This document shows positions 56,081 through 64,000 of a stretch of DNA of 64,000 nt, one piece after another (position 1 is the first letter of the stretch; each line of letters opens with the position of its first letter). The translations under genes were made by a program, and so were the position numbers. The notes below the pieces were generated by a model. That model made no database searches, was not told where the DNA came from, and was given only the letters and a program-made list of their open reading frames with translations. The stretch is from positions 24,474,001 to 24,538,000 of the forward strand of contig NC_045131.1 of NCBI RefSeq assembly GCF_007655135.1. The letters run 5' to 3'. This DNA comes from Punica granatum. Lineage: Eukaryota; Streptophyta; Magnoliopsida; Myrtales; Lythraceae.

Positions 56081-57033
56081 GTAAATACACAATTTCGTCT
56101 CTGCACTAGATAGGTTCCGTCAATTAAGTCCTCATAAAATTTTTATGGATTGGGTCCTTCTAACCTTAATTTGGTCATTCTATAGATCAAATTGGTATTT
56201 TTATACAATAAATTGACCTTTTTATAAATTAAATTAGTCCTTGTATACATCAATTTGATCCCTTTATACATCAATTTAGTCCGATTGTTATGCCGTTTAA
56301 GTCTCTTCATCGGACCACCACCGTTAGTTTTGATGGAAAAGCGTGAAAACATCCATGTCCTCCTATGCCATTTTTATATAATTTTAGTAAATCATCAAGA
56401 TAGTCCTTGAAGTTTGCCAACCATCTGTTCATTTCTCAAAGTATTTTTATCATGAATATGGTCCCTGAACTTCAAAAATATATGTTTTAAATTGTTCAAA
56501 GACAAGAAAGAGAGGGGAGAACAACAACGGCCCTTCTAGTTGGTGATCAATCGTGAAGTGAGATCGAAGCCTCCGACTTTGTCACCCGAGGGGGAGTTCG
56601 CTAGCATTGGCTCCCCCCGCCAGGGAGAGGTCACTTGCGAACTCACACCAGACTCTGTCCATGCAATTAAATGAAAAAAAAAATTGTGGAAAAAATGAAA
56701 ATAGAAAGTAGATTTAAAAATAGGCTGGATGACCTATTTGATAATAATAATATTGGGACTGTTAGTGGAGTTACGATCGTGAGGACCATATATATGCATA
56801 TATGATTATGGAGGAGCATATTGTAAGCGAGCAAATCGAAGTACAGAGAGACCAAATTAATGTATAGAGGAGATCAATTTGATATATAGAAGAACCAAAA
56901 TGATGTATAAAAGAACCAATTTTATGTATATAAAAACTAATTTGATATATGAAAGGACCAATTTGATGTAAATTTTATGAGGACCCAATTTGATTTAACA
57001 TTTCTATCTTAAGAATGAAATTGTATAATTACT
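56081..57033. mobile_element. Inverted-repeat element whose arms are built of 21-22 bp subrepeats
   Basis: The left end is AGTAAATACACAATTTCGTC, and the right end is the complement of AGTAATTATACAATTTCATT. Behind each end lies a shared block, AAGTCCTCATAAAATTT or GGGTCCTCATAAAATTT. Then comes a run of about five to seven units of the type ACCAATTTGATGTATAAAAG, in opposite orientation on the two sides (about 56160-56285 and 56840-56975). The interior (56370-56830) is non-coding. No target duplication was found. It is probably a Mutator-type derivative, by inference only. Confidence 0.6.
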
Positions 57034-57177
57034 CGAGAAAAATATATTATTTCATTATTGGAGCATGACAATATTTGGTGATGCTACATTCTCACGGTTC
57101 ATCTTTCATTTTCTTTTAAGATTGCTGATATCGGTCTATATTTCGGCCTAATATAATGATATTTGTCATTTTCAAAA

Positions 57178-57541
57178 TGGGTAAATTACAAAAAAAAACC
57201 CAAATTTTGTAAAATGTCTCAATTTTGTCCTAAATTTTGTTTTGTAACAAAAAAAACCATAAGTTTTCTAAAATGTCTCAAAAATGACCTCCGTTATAAC
57301 TTCCGTCAATTTTTGCTGCTGATGGTGGGTCCCTTTAACAATCCACGTAGGTCACACGTAGGCTAGTGGGTCCCTTTAACAGTCCACGTAAGTCACACGT
57401 AGGCAAAAATTGACGGAAGTTATAACGGAGGTCATTTTTGAGACATTTTAGAAAACTTATGGTTTTTTTTGTTACAAAACAAAATTTATGACAAAACTGA
57501 GACATTTTACAAAATTTGGGTTTTTTTTTTGTAATTTTCCC
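57178..57541. mobile_element. Mutator-type MITE, 138-bp arms, 9-bp target duplication
   Basis: The arms 57178-57315 and 57404-57541 are inverted copies of 138 bp each with only a few mismatches. They begin GGGTAAATTACAAAAAAAAA. The loop holds two tandem 41-bp units (GTGGGTCCCTTTAACAATCC...CACACGTAGG) starting at 57325 and 57366. TTTTCAAAA flanks both ends perfectly (57169-57177 and 57542-57550). Long TIRs plus a 9-bp target duplication define Mutator-like elements. The near-identity of the arms suggests recent insertion. It is non-coding. Confidence 0.9.
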
Positions 57542-58234
57542 TTTTCAAAACAAAAAGAACAAAAACGGAAATATGTCCAAGACAAGAATATCATCCAAGG
57601 AAGCAAAATGAAATACCCGTTACCAACAAATAATTCTTTTTTCTTAACGGAATACTATTTAGATGCAAACCAGCTAGTTCTTAGGATGCCGTCGATACAT
57701 TGTGGTTGATGTAATACATAAACTTGTACTTATTATCATGTATAGAGTCATGAATTACTAATTTACTATAGTTAAGAGTTAAGACTTGATAAATATATCA
57801 ATTTGAGTTGAAATTAGCTTTGTTCTCATGCACTGCACCAACTATTTTCCATTTGATAGCGCATTTACAATTATCTAAAGTTCAAGACATTTTGGAGTTG
57901 ATTGTAATATAGTTGAATATAAATTGCTTATAGAATTAGTTAGAACTATTCGAAATGAATCTATTTGAGAAAAATAATAAAAAGATCATAGATAATAAAC
58001 TAATTAAAATTTTGGAAGTTTACAGAAAGAAACTTAACTAATTCAAATTTTGAAAGTTTATGAGAAAAATATTGGAAATACTATTATTGATGATCTACAG
58101 TTGATTACCCGTATTGAATAATACTCGAGTAGGAAAGGAAGTCATTGCACTTTCGGTATTCCATATTTAATTAGGATATAAGCATAAATATGGGAAATTA
58201 GTGCATGGACAATGAAATATTCACCATAAATTAC

Positions 58235-58400
58235 TAACGTGAATTGGTTCAAGTGGTTCGGTACTTATTCTGCTTAAACAATGTCTCGGATTTGAGTCCT
58301 TGAAAATACAGAAAATAAACGCTGGGAGAGTTGTACCCCTTAATGGGCCGAACAACTCGACTGGATTAGTCAAAACTCAATTAAACTTTGGGATTTTAGG
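58235..58400 (+). mobile_element. tRNA-derived SINE
   Basis: An A-box-like TGGTTCAAGTGGTTCGG (about 58249) is followed 35 bp later by a B-box-like GGATTTGAGTCC (about 58289). Then come CGCTGGGAGAG, CCCCTTAATGGGCC and an A/T-rich tail. This matches the head-body-tail pattern of plant SINEs. A diverged copy of the body is at about 3850-3970. Confidence 0.5.
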
Positions 58401-59542
58401 ATTCACACAAAAATAAATAAATAATTCGCTATAAGTTTCTAATATTCTATATCTGTTAAATAAAATATCAATATTCTATTTCATAAATATATATATATAA
58501 AAATTCAATGTCACTCGTTTCAAATTTGTTAGAGTGTGTATAATGGTATAGGGAAGTTCAACGAGGTCCAACTAATCTAGCTCAAGACAAGTTAGTTCAC
58601 TAAAAAGTAAAACTCTTATAACATGAATTTTTTCCATTCACAATATTCGACCTTGAGACCTCTTTTGAATTTTTACTATTCATTCTTGCCGCTATACAAT
58701 TATGATAACATTTGCGGAAAAGATTTCACTAGATAACATGATTATTTTACCCTTTTTTCATTTGTTACCATTTTGAAAAACATTTCCGAACAAAAAATTT
58801 CCTTCTTAATGCAAAGTGTAGCACACTGTCCTCCGTCTAAAATGTGATGGAAAACGGGCGTGACACTGGCGGTTCGCAATCCATGTTTAGGTAAAAACTC
58901 GTGAGACCCACTCTTCTTCTTTTAAGCATTATTTTTTGCACATGTTTAGTAGGGAGGGAGGGGAAATACAAAGTAGTATGATCTCCCTTGTTAAATGGTG
59001 CAATTGCTCGAACTATTATCGCTTCAAGTGATGTACCGGACTCAATCTTAATTGGTCCGACTTGATCTAACTATTTTTCACGCGAAACTAATAATCATCA
59101 TTTAAAGTAAACAAAGAAGTTGTGGTCTCCCTACTATTAGTCCGGTTAGACCTCATCAAAATCCCTCCATTTCTTAGTATAGTATAGGTCAAAACCACGG
59201 AGTCCCCCACCCACAAAAATTGAAATAGTATATACCCTTTTATTTATCTTGCTCCGGAAATAAAAAATAGAAATATCTTTCCGTCGATGATAAACTAGAT
59301 GGATACTCTTACTACGTATGGATTTCATTAAATATCGTAAATAGATTATCATAAATTATTTTATTTTTTCTATTTTACACGCAATTAAATTTGAGTGACT
59401 TTTTTGTAATAAAAAATAAAAAGCTATGGTAATAAATTATCAGAAATATTAATAATCTTTTTTTTTAACAAAAATGTCTTTCAGGTTGGGTTTGAGGTGA
59501 GAAAGCGAGAGAGTGAGACAAAAGTGGAAGGAGGAAAAAAAA

Positions 59543-59557
59543 GGGGGGGGGGGGGGG
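59543..59557. repeat. Poly-G homopolymer, 15 bases
   Basis: Fifteen consecutive G after an A-run. Length may be affected by sequencing error. Confidence 0.9.
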
Positions 59558-59885
59558 AAAGTAGGTAGTTATACTGCCAAATTTAAGATTTTGTCATTAA
59601 TATAATAATTTGTAAAAATTTGAAATATATGTATTAATAGTATTTTGGGAAGATGAAAATGACACGATTTTCGGATTTATATGTTAGTATATATAATAAA
59701 ATAAGAAATGTGTGTGAACTAAGACAACCTAACTTAAAAGGCCCATCCCAACCAATCAAAATAAATGCCTTTGTTGGTAAAACTAGGGATGGTCATGTTC
59801 TAACTGTTCCCATCCTCATTTCTTTCTTCATAGAAATCCCCACCCCCCATTTCAACTTGGGCATTTTTAGAAACAAAAACTATAC

Positions 59886-60443
59886 CCACACACATATACA
59901 CACACATATATATATATATATAGACATAGAACTTAGAAGCATGCGGGCTCCTATTTTTAACTAAAAAAATCTCTGCAACACAAATAAATCCTCATCATCA
60001 ATGACACTTCTTTGACTCCTCTCCTCTAACCTCTCTCTCTCCTTCCCCAACAAAGCTTCATTAAACCCCATATCATTAAGCAAGCAAAGCACTAGCACTT
60101 GCTTAGATCAAATCAAGTCCAAAGATTTCAAATTAGACCAAAAAAAAAAGAAAAAGAAAAATTAAAGGAGCAGATATGGATGATCTCCTTGCCTGCAAAA
60201 CCTATGAAGCCCAAAAGAAGAAGTGGAGAGGAGGCGGAGAAGAAGGTAAAGGTGAAGGTGAAGGAGCAGATTATTAGCAATTTCAGAGGGACCTTCCCGT
60301 ACTTCCAAGAAACCACAAGAAGATTCCTCCCCTTCCTTCCCTGAACATAAAGCAAACACAACCATACATTTCATCAGATTCTTGAGGAAATTTTTGTGCC
60401 CCCATTGTTTGTCTGTCGACAACATTTTTCTGGGTCGGATTGG
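59886..60443 (+). promoter_or_regulatory. GAE promoter and leader with upstream ORFs
   Basis: A CA/TA microsatellite (59886-59922) ending TATATATATATATAG is the likely TATA region, which puts the transcript start near 59950. The leader of about 490 bases has CT-rich sequence (60015-60048) and two ATGs ahead of the main start. The first encodes only MTLL (near 60000). The second, at 60176-60277, encodes 33 residues, MDDLLACKTYEAQKKKWRGG and a Gly/Glu-rich end. A leader intron cannot be excluded. Confidence 0.4.
60176..60277 (+). CDS. Upstream ORF in the GAE leader, 33 codons
   Basis: It opens ATGGATGATCTCC and ends TATTAG. It is in a different frame from GAE and lies 166 bases before its ATG. 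A uORF of this size usually lowers translation of the main ORF. Whether the peptide is made or conserved is unknown, and if the leader is spliced it may not exist in the mRNA. Confidence 0.25.
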   Translation: MDDLLACKTYEAQKKKWRGGGEEGKGEGEGADY

Positions 60444-61811
60444 ATGGTGCAGATGAAGCCAATGTCGTCGTCGTCCTACTCCCACCTCGTCGACGACATC
60501 CCCTCCACGCCGGGCAAGTTCAAGATGATGGACAAATCCCCTTACAGCCATCACCGCCTCTTCAAATGGCACTCCTCTCTCACCAAGCTCACCTTCTGGT
60601 CCTTCCTCTTCCTCGGCCTTATCTTCTTCTTCTTCCTCCGTTCCCCCCCGCCGCCGCCGCATCACAGCGGTGCTGACCCCTCCTCCTCCTCCTCCTACCC
60701 CCGCCGGCACCTCCGGAACTACAGCTGGGGCGGGCCCACCTGGGAGAAACGCGTCCGTTCCTCCGCCCGGGTGCGGTCCCGGAACGGGATCTCGGTCCTC
60801 GTCACCGGGGCGGCCGGGTTCGTCGGCACCCACGTGTCGGCGGCCCTCAAGCGGCGGGGGGACGGCGTCCTCGGCCTCGACAACTTCAACGACTACTACG
60901 ACCCGTCCCTCAAGCGGGCCAGGCAGGCCCTCCTCGAACGCGCCGGCGTGTTCATCGTCGAGGGGGACATCAACGATGACGCCCTCCTGAGGAAGCTCTT
61001 CGAGGTCGTGGCCTTCACCCACGTGATGCATCTGGCGGCTCAGGCCGGCGTGAGGTATGCCATGGAGAACCCTAGCTCCTATGTCCACAGCAACATTGCT
61101 GGTCTCGTCAGCATCCTGGAGGTCTGCAAATCGGCGAATCCTCAGCCCGCGATCGTCTGGGCTTCTTCGAGCTCGGTCTACGGGCTCAACACGAAGGTGC
61201 CTTTCTCCGAGAAGGATCGCACCGATCAGCCTGCGAGCCTCTATGCCGCCACGAAGAAGGCTGGGGAAGAAATTGCCCACACTTACAATCACATCTATGG
61301 CCTCTCCCTCACCGGGCTGAGGTTCTTCACAGTTTACGGCCCCTGGGGAAGGCCTGACATGGCCTACTTCTTCTTCACGAGGGACATCCTCAGGGGGAAG
61401 CCGATCTCGATCTTTGAGGCAGCCAATCACGGGACGGTCGCCAGAGATTTCACCTACATTGACGATATCGTGAGGGGCTGCCTGTCGGCCCTGGACACTG
61501 CTGAGAAGAGCACGGGGAGCGGGGGCAAAAAGAAGGGCCCTGCCCAATTGAGGGTCTTTAATCTCGGGAACACTTCGCCTGTCCCCGTCACCGAGCTTGT
61601 GAACATCTTGGAGAGGCTCCTGAAGGTAAAGGCCAAGAGGCACATAATGAAGTTGCCAAGGAATGGGGACGTGCAGTTCACGCACGCTAATATCAGCTTG
61701 GCTCAGCGGGAGCTCGGGTATAAGCCCACCACCGATCTCCAGATGGGGCTGAAGAAGTTCGTGAGGTGGTACCAGAGGTTCTATGCCGGTGGGAAGAAGA
61801 GCTCTGTATGA
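60444..61811 (+). CDS. GAE: UDP-glucuronate 4-epimerase (Golgi, type II membrane)
   Basis: A single exon of 455 residues. From ATG 60444 (in-frame ATGs also at residues 4 and 7) come a cytosolic tail with the conserved STPGKFK, a membrane anchor (about 48-66), a Pro/Ser-rich stem, SWGGPTWEKRVRSSARVR, and the short-chain dehydrogenase-type epimerase domain. The NAD-binding motif is TGAAGFVG (121-128). Catalytic residues are SSSS near 241-244 and Y267-x3-K271 (YAATK). The enzyme interconverts UDP-glucuronate and UDP-galacturonate in the Golgi lumen, feeding pectin synthesis. The sequence is closest to the GAE1/GAE6 group by inspection. The gene is intronless and far more GC-rich than its AT-rich surroundings. 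This creates a long antisense ORF (552 codons, 60162-61820) that I regard as an artefact. Confidence 0.96.
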   Translation: MVQMKPMSSSSYSHLVDDIPSTPGKFKMMDKSPYSHHRLFKWHSSLTKLTFWSFLFLGLIFFFFLRSPPPPPHHSGADPSSSSSYPRRHLRNYSWGGPTWEKRVRSSARVRSRNGISVLVTGAAGFVGTHVSAALKRRGDGVLGLDNFNDYYDPSLKRARQALLERAGVFIVEGDINDDALLRKLFEVVAFTHVMHLAAQAGVRYAMENPSSYVHSNIAGLVSILEVCKSANPQPAIVWASSSSVYGLNTKVPFSEKDRTDQPASLYAATKKAGEEIAHTYNHIYGLSLTGLRFFTVYGPWGRPDMAYFFFTRDILRGKPISIFEAANHGTVARDFTYIDDIVRGCLSALDTAEKSTGSGGKKKGPAQLRVFNLGNTSPVPVTELVNILERLLKVKAKRHIMKLPRNGDVQFTHANISLAQRELGYKPTTDLQMGLKKFVRWYQRFYAGGKKSSV

Positions 61812-62166
61812 GTATGACATTCATTCCTTCGAAACGAATCTGTGTGTTTTATTCATCGTAGACTTCTCTATATTAGTCATCATTTTAATTAAATGATTCT
61901 TGCAGTCATTTAAGGCTGTTCCTTGTGCCACCATTGTTGATTGCCTTTCATAGGTCGAAGTTTTGCGGTGTTGGTAGGCAATTGTTTGGTGGGTTTTCTC
62001 CTGTACTGAGCAAAGAGACCGTAGCCAACCCTTTTTCTTCTTTCAATTTTTTTATTTTTATATTTTTGAAATGTAATTGTATTGTAGTTTCAGAATGTGT
62101 AGAATTGTTCGATTGATAAGAGAGTAAACTGATTTTGTTCAAAATGTACCATTTCCTTGCCGCTGC

Positions 62167-62172
62167 AATAAA
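62167..62172 (+). terminator. Likely poly-A signal of GAE gene
   Basis: AATAAA lies 355 bp after the GAE stop, in TGCAATAAAAAGG, preceded by T-rich sequence with TTGT and TGTA words. It is the first canonical signal downstream. Confidence 0.45.
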
Positions 62173-62189
62173 AAGGTCAATTGTTACTT

Positions 62190-64000
62190 GTTACTTCCGT
62201 GTCTTTCGTATTTTTAGATCGTGCAGTTTACCGTCTCATTGTCCTAATCCATTGGACTCAAAGCGTTCATAACTGTCAAGGAAACGGAAGCAACTTGAAT
62301 CAACTTGTGAAATCGTCTCGGTTTATGTGGCATTCCCAAGCTCATGTGATTCCGTTCCCTGGTATCAAATCTGGTGTTAGTATCTAATTGCCTTTCTGCA
62401 CTGTGGTCGGTAGTCGTTTGGTGATTCTATCCAAGTACATCTGTTAATTTAGTATTTGCCTTATCTCATATCATAGTTTTTATCTCTTCATCCGACAAGC
62501 TCGATTTCCTTTCTCTGGGACATATTGTAAGTGGATGCGCTCTGCTCGTTCCAGATGATTGAAAGCAAAAGCTCACATACTCTTCTCCCACAGTATAGCT
62601 ATTGCTTTAGACAGTCCCGAGAACTAAGTTCTATTCTGTATCAGTAACTATGTCATATATCTATCGCGGATGAATGCTGTAAGGAGATCATTATTGTTGC
62701 GATTGCTGCCAGAGACAATTCACTGCAGGCAGATTGGATTCTTCCAGGAAATCAGTTCGTGGCAAAGGAGGACCTCTCAAAGGTTCGTATATATCCGGTC
62801 TCTTTGTCGGCTTCCATGAATCTTTATAATTATATCTGAAGCAGTTTACAGTTATACAGAGGGGAAATGAGAAAAGCCTTTGGTTTCCCGAGCATGTCGA
62901 GCCCCGTAAGGTGTAATGGAAGTGTGAATATGATTTGGTTTTGCAGCTGGCTATGCTTTTTCGAGTCAAAGATGAAGAGGAGATGCTTGCAGATTCGGAA
63001 TTCAAGTGGGAGTGTCTTTGTCAAGAAGACTGCGGATGTGGAGGTGGTAGTTGAGGGATGTATGCTCTTCTCTGTGAAGTTTAAAAAGCAATGGAATTGG
63101 TTGTTGGAAAGGGATATGTAATGTTCATACTTATCGCATCCCATGTCTGTGCCTCGATGCACCCTTCTTTGCTGCAATAGACGTCATGTTTGGTACGATG
63201 ACATCGAAAGGAATCGTCAATGGTATGGTCCAAATTTGCATGGGATTCTGATTGTATTCAATGATACCAAACTTGACAGAGAATGTTACAGTATGGAATC
63301 AAGTGAAAAGCTATTGAAGGAGAAATTTGCAAAACGAGAAATCATTCACCACGTCATCTATGAACCAAACTTTTTGACGGATGGTAAAGCGTCACATCAT
63401 CATATGTTAGTATAAAATGTGCATGAACCAAATTTTTTGACGAATGTTAAAGCGTCGTGTCATTCTAACGTATGTTAGTATAAGCATCACATCATTCTAA
63501 CATAATATATGTTAGTATAAGATGTGTCGGAATAATGCAGTACTTTGGCAAAGGTATCTAATTATTTAACTCGTTCATAAGTGACAACGGCTTAAGTTTA
63601 CCCAATAATCTCTCCTTTCCCACAGAGCAGCAAAGCTAGATATATCTCCGTGATGATCGGTAAATTACAAGAGGAGTACTTATTATCAAGCAAAATTGTT
63701 TTGCTCTAGTGAGTTAGCTAGTAATCATTACATTCATCTTATGCGATTTTTCGCCGATCGACTCGTATGTGAGAATCAAAGCAAAGGACATGGAAGGAAT
63801 TCGAATTAACAATCTGCTTATACACAAAATGGGCTGCACTTATTCTCATTCAATCAAACACTAAAATAAAACAAGCATCCTCATGGCTAATCATTGGATT
63901 TCTATTTCCAAAAGCCAACAAATAGATTTTTCTACTGCAGTTGATTAATAGTATTTCCATGTGCAGTGTGCAGTCCTTTGGTGGAGCATTTGCATCAACA
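62190..64000. other. Right edge, no gene assigned
   Basis: Base composition around 62240-63300 is more balanced than in true intergenic DNA, and several frames stay open for 80-115 codons (62691-63005 minus, 62867-63121 plus, 63143-63415 plus). None shows a known domain or convincing splice pattern. It might include an untranslated region or an unrecognised gene that continues outside the window. Confidence 0.35.
63355..63525 (+). repeat. Short tandem-like repeat
   Basis: The block GAACCAAACTTTTTGACGGATGG, AAAGCGTC and ATATGTTAGTATAA (63362-63414) is followed by a second form (63425-63482) and by a third, shortened one (63483-63521) that keeps ATCAC-ATCATTCTAACATA and ATATGTTAGTATAAG. The units are 40-60 bp and diverged. 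Confidence 0.7.

Larger units (their letters stand above)
57551..59885. other. Intergenic, no gene seen; SINE-like and homopolymer sequence
   Basis: AT-rich with no supported gene. It contains the SINE-like segment at 58235-58400, a second SINE-like trace at about 58550-58690 on the minus strand (complement of AAGGTCGAATATTGTGAATG), and a 15-base G run at 59543-59557. Confidence 0.5.

Noticed and set aside
56143..56352. 69-codon ORF with repeated NLIYK/KLMYK words
   Set aside because: It is the translation of the 21-22 bp subrepeats of the element at 56081, with no independent coding evidence.
60670..61320. Long Pro/Ser/Thr- and Ser/Arg-rich plus-strand frames inside GAE
   Set aside because: They are other frames of the same GC-rich coding sequence.
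60162..61820. 552-codon ORF antisense to GAE
   Set aside because: It mirrors a GC-rich intronless gene whose third-position bias removes antisense stops. Its Arg/Glu/Gly/Pro-rich translation has no domain, while the sense frame is a complete conserved enzyme.

Overview
This is nuclear DNA from a flowering plant, most likely a eudicot. The genes have several GT-AG introns. The protein families are plant ones: a plasmodesmata-located DUF26 protein, a plastid transketolase and EPSP synthase with transit peptides, a membrane-anchored UDP-glucuronate 4-epimerase, and a pectin methylesterase inhibitor. AT-rich spacers are full of MITEs, Helitron-like ends, LTR-retrotransposon and LINE remnants and microsatellites. 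I cannot name the species from sequence alone.

Six genes look intact. From left to right they are: GOS12, a Golgi Qb-SNARE (minus strand, 6 exons, 8610-11622); a PDLP-type plasmodesmata protein (plus, 4 exons, 13418-16710); a PMEI-family protein (minus, one exon, 20820-21470); plastid transketolase (minus, 8 exons, 29408-34509); EPSP synthase (plus, 8 exons, 44170-48637); and a GAE-type UDP-glucuronate 4-epimerase (plus, one exon, 60444-61811). I followed every splice junction by reading frame. The joined lengths are 238, 290, 216, 744, 522 and 455 residues, all normal for their families.

The rest is mainly mobile DNA. The most striking element is a 931-bp foldback at 19637-20567, beside the PMEI gene. 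It has two arms of about 390-405 bp, is flanked by an 11-bp direct repeat, and carries a captured piece of a pectin methylesterase gene in both arms, facing each other. Other well-bounded elements are a 364-bp Mutator-type MITE with 138-bp arms and a perfect 9-bp target duplication (57178-57541), a 518-bp TIR element in transketolase intron 7 with a 14-bp flanking direct repeat (30445-30962), and a Helitron 3' end with a perfect 20-bp palindrome (7705-7736). Region 49.1-55.3 kb is a graveyard of two broken Ty1/copia elements plus an intact LINE-type DUF4283/zinc-knuckle ORF. Region 24.9-28.0 kb is probably a decayed LTR retrotransposon read leftward.

Functionally, two genes touch the plastid shikimate route: transketolase supplies erythrose 4-phosphate and EPSPS acts late in the pathway. 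Three touch the cell wall: GAE makes UDP-galacturonate for pectin, PMEI restrains pectin de-esterification, and PDLP acts at plasmodesmata. Nothing in the sequence shows that they are co-regulated. The spacing (about 2-13 kb, with transposons between) looks like an ordinary plant gene-and-repeat landscape.
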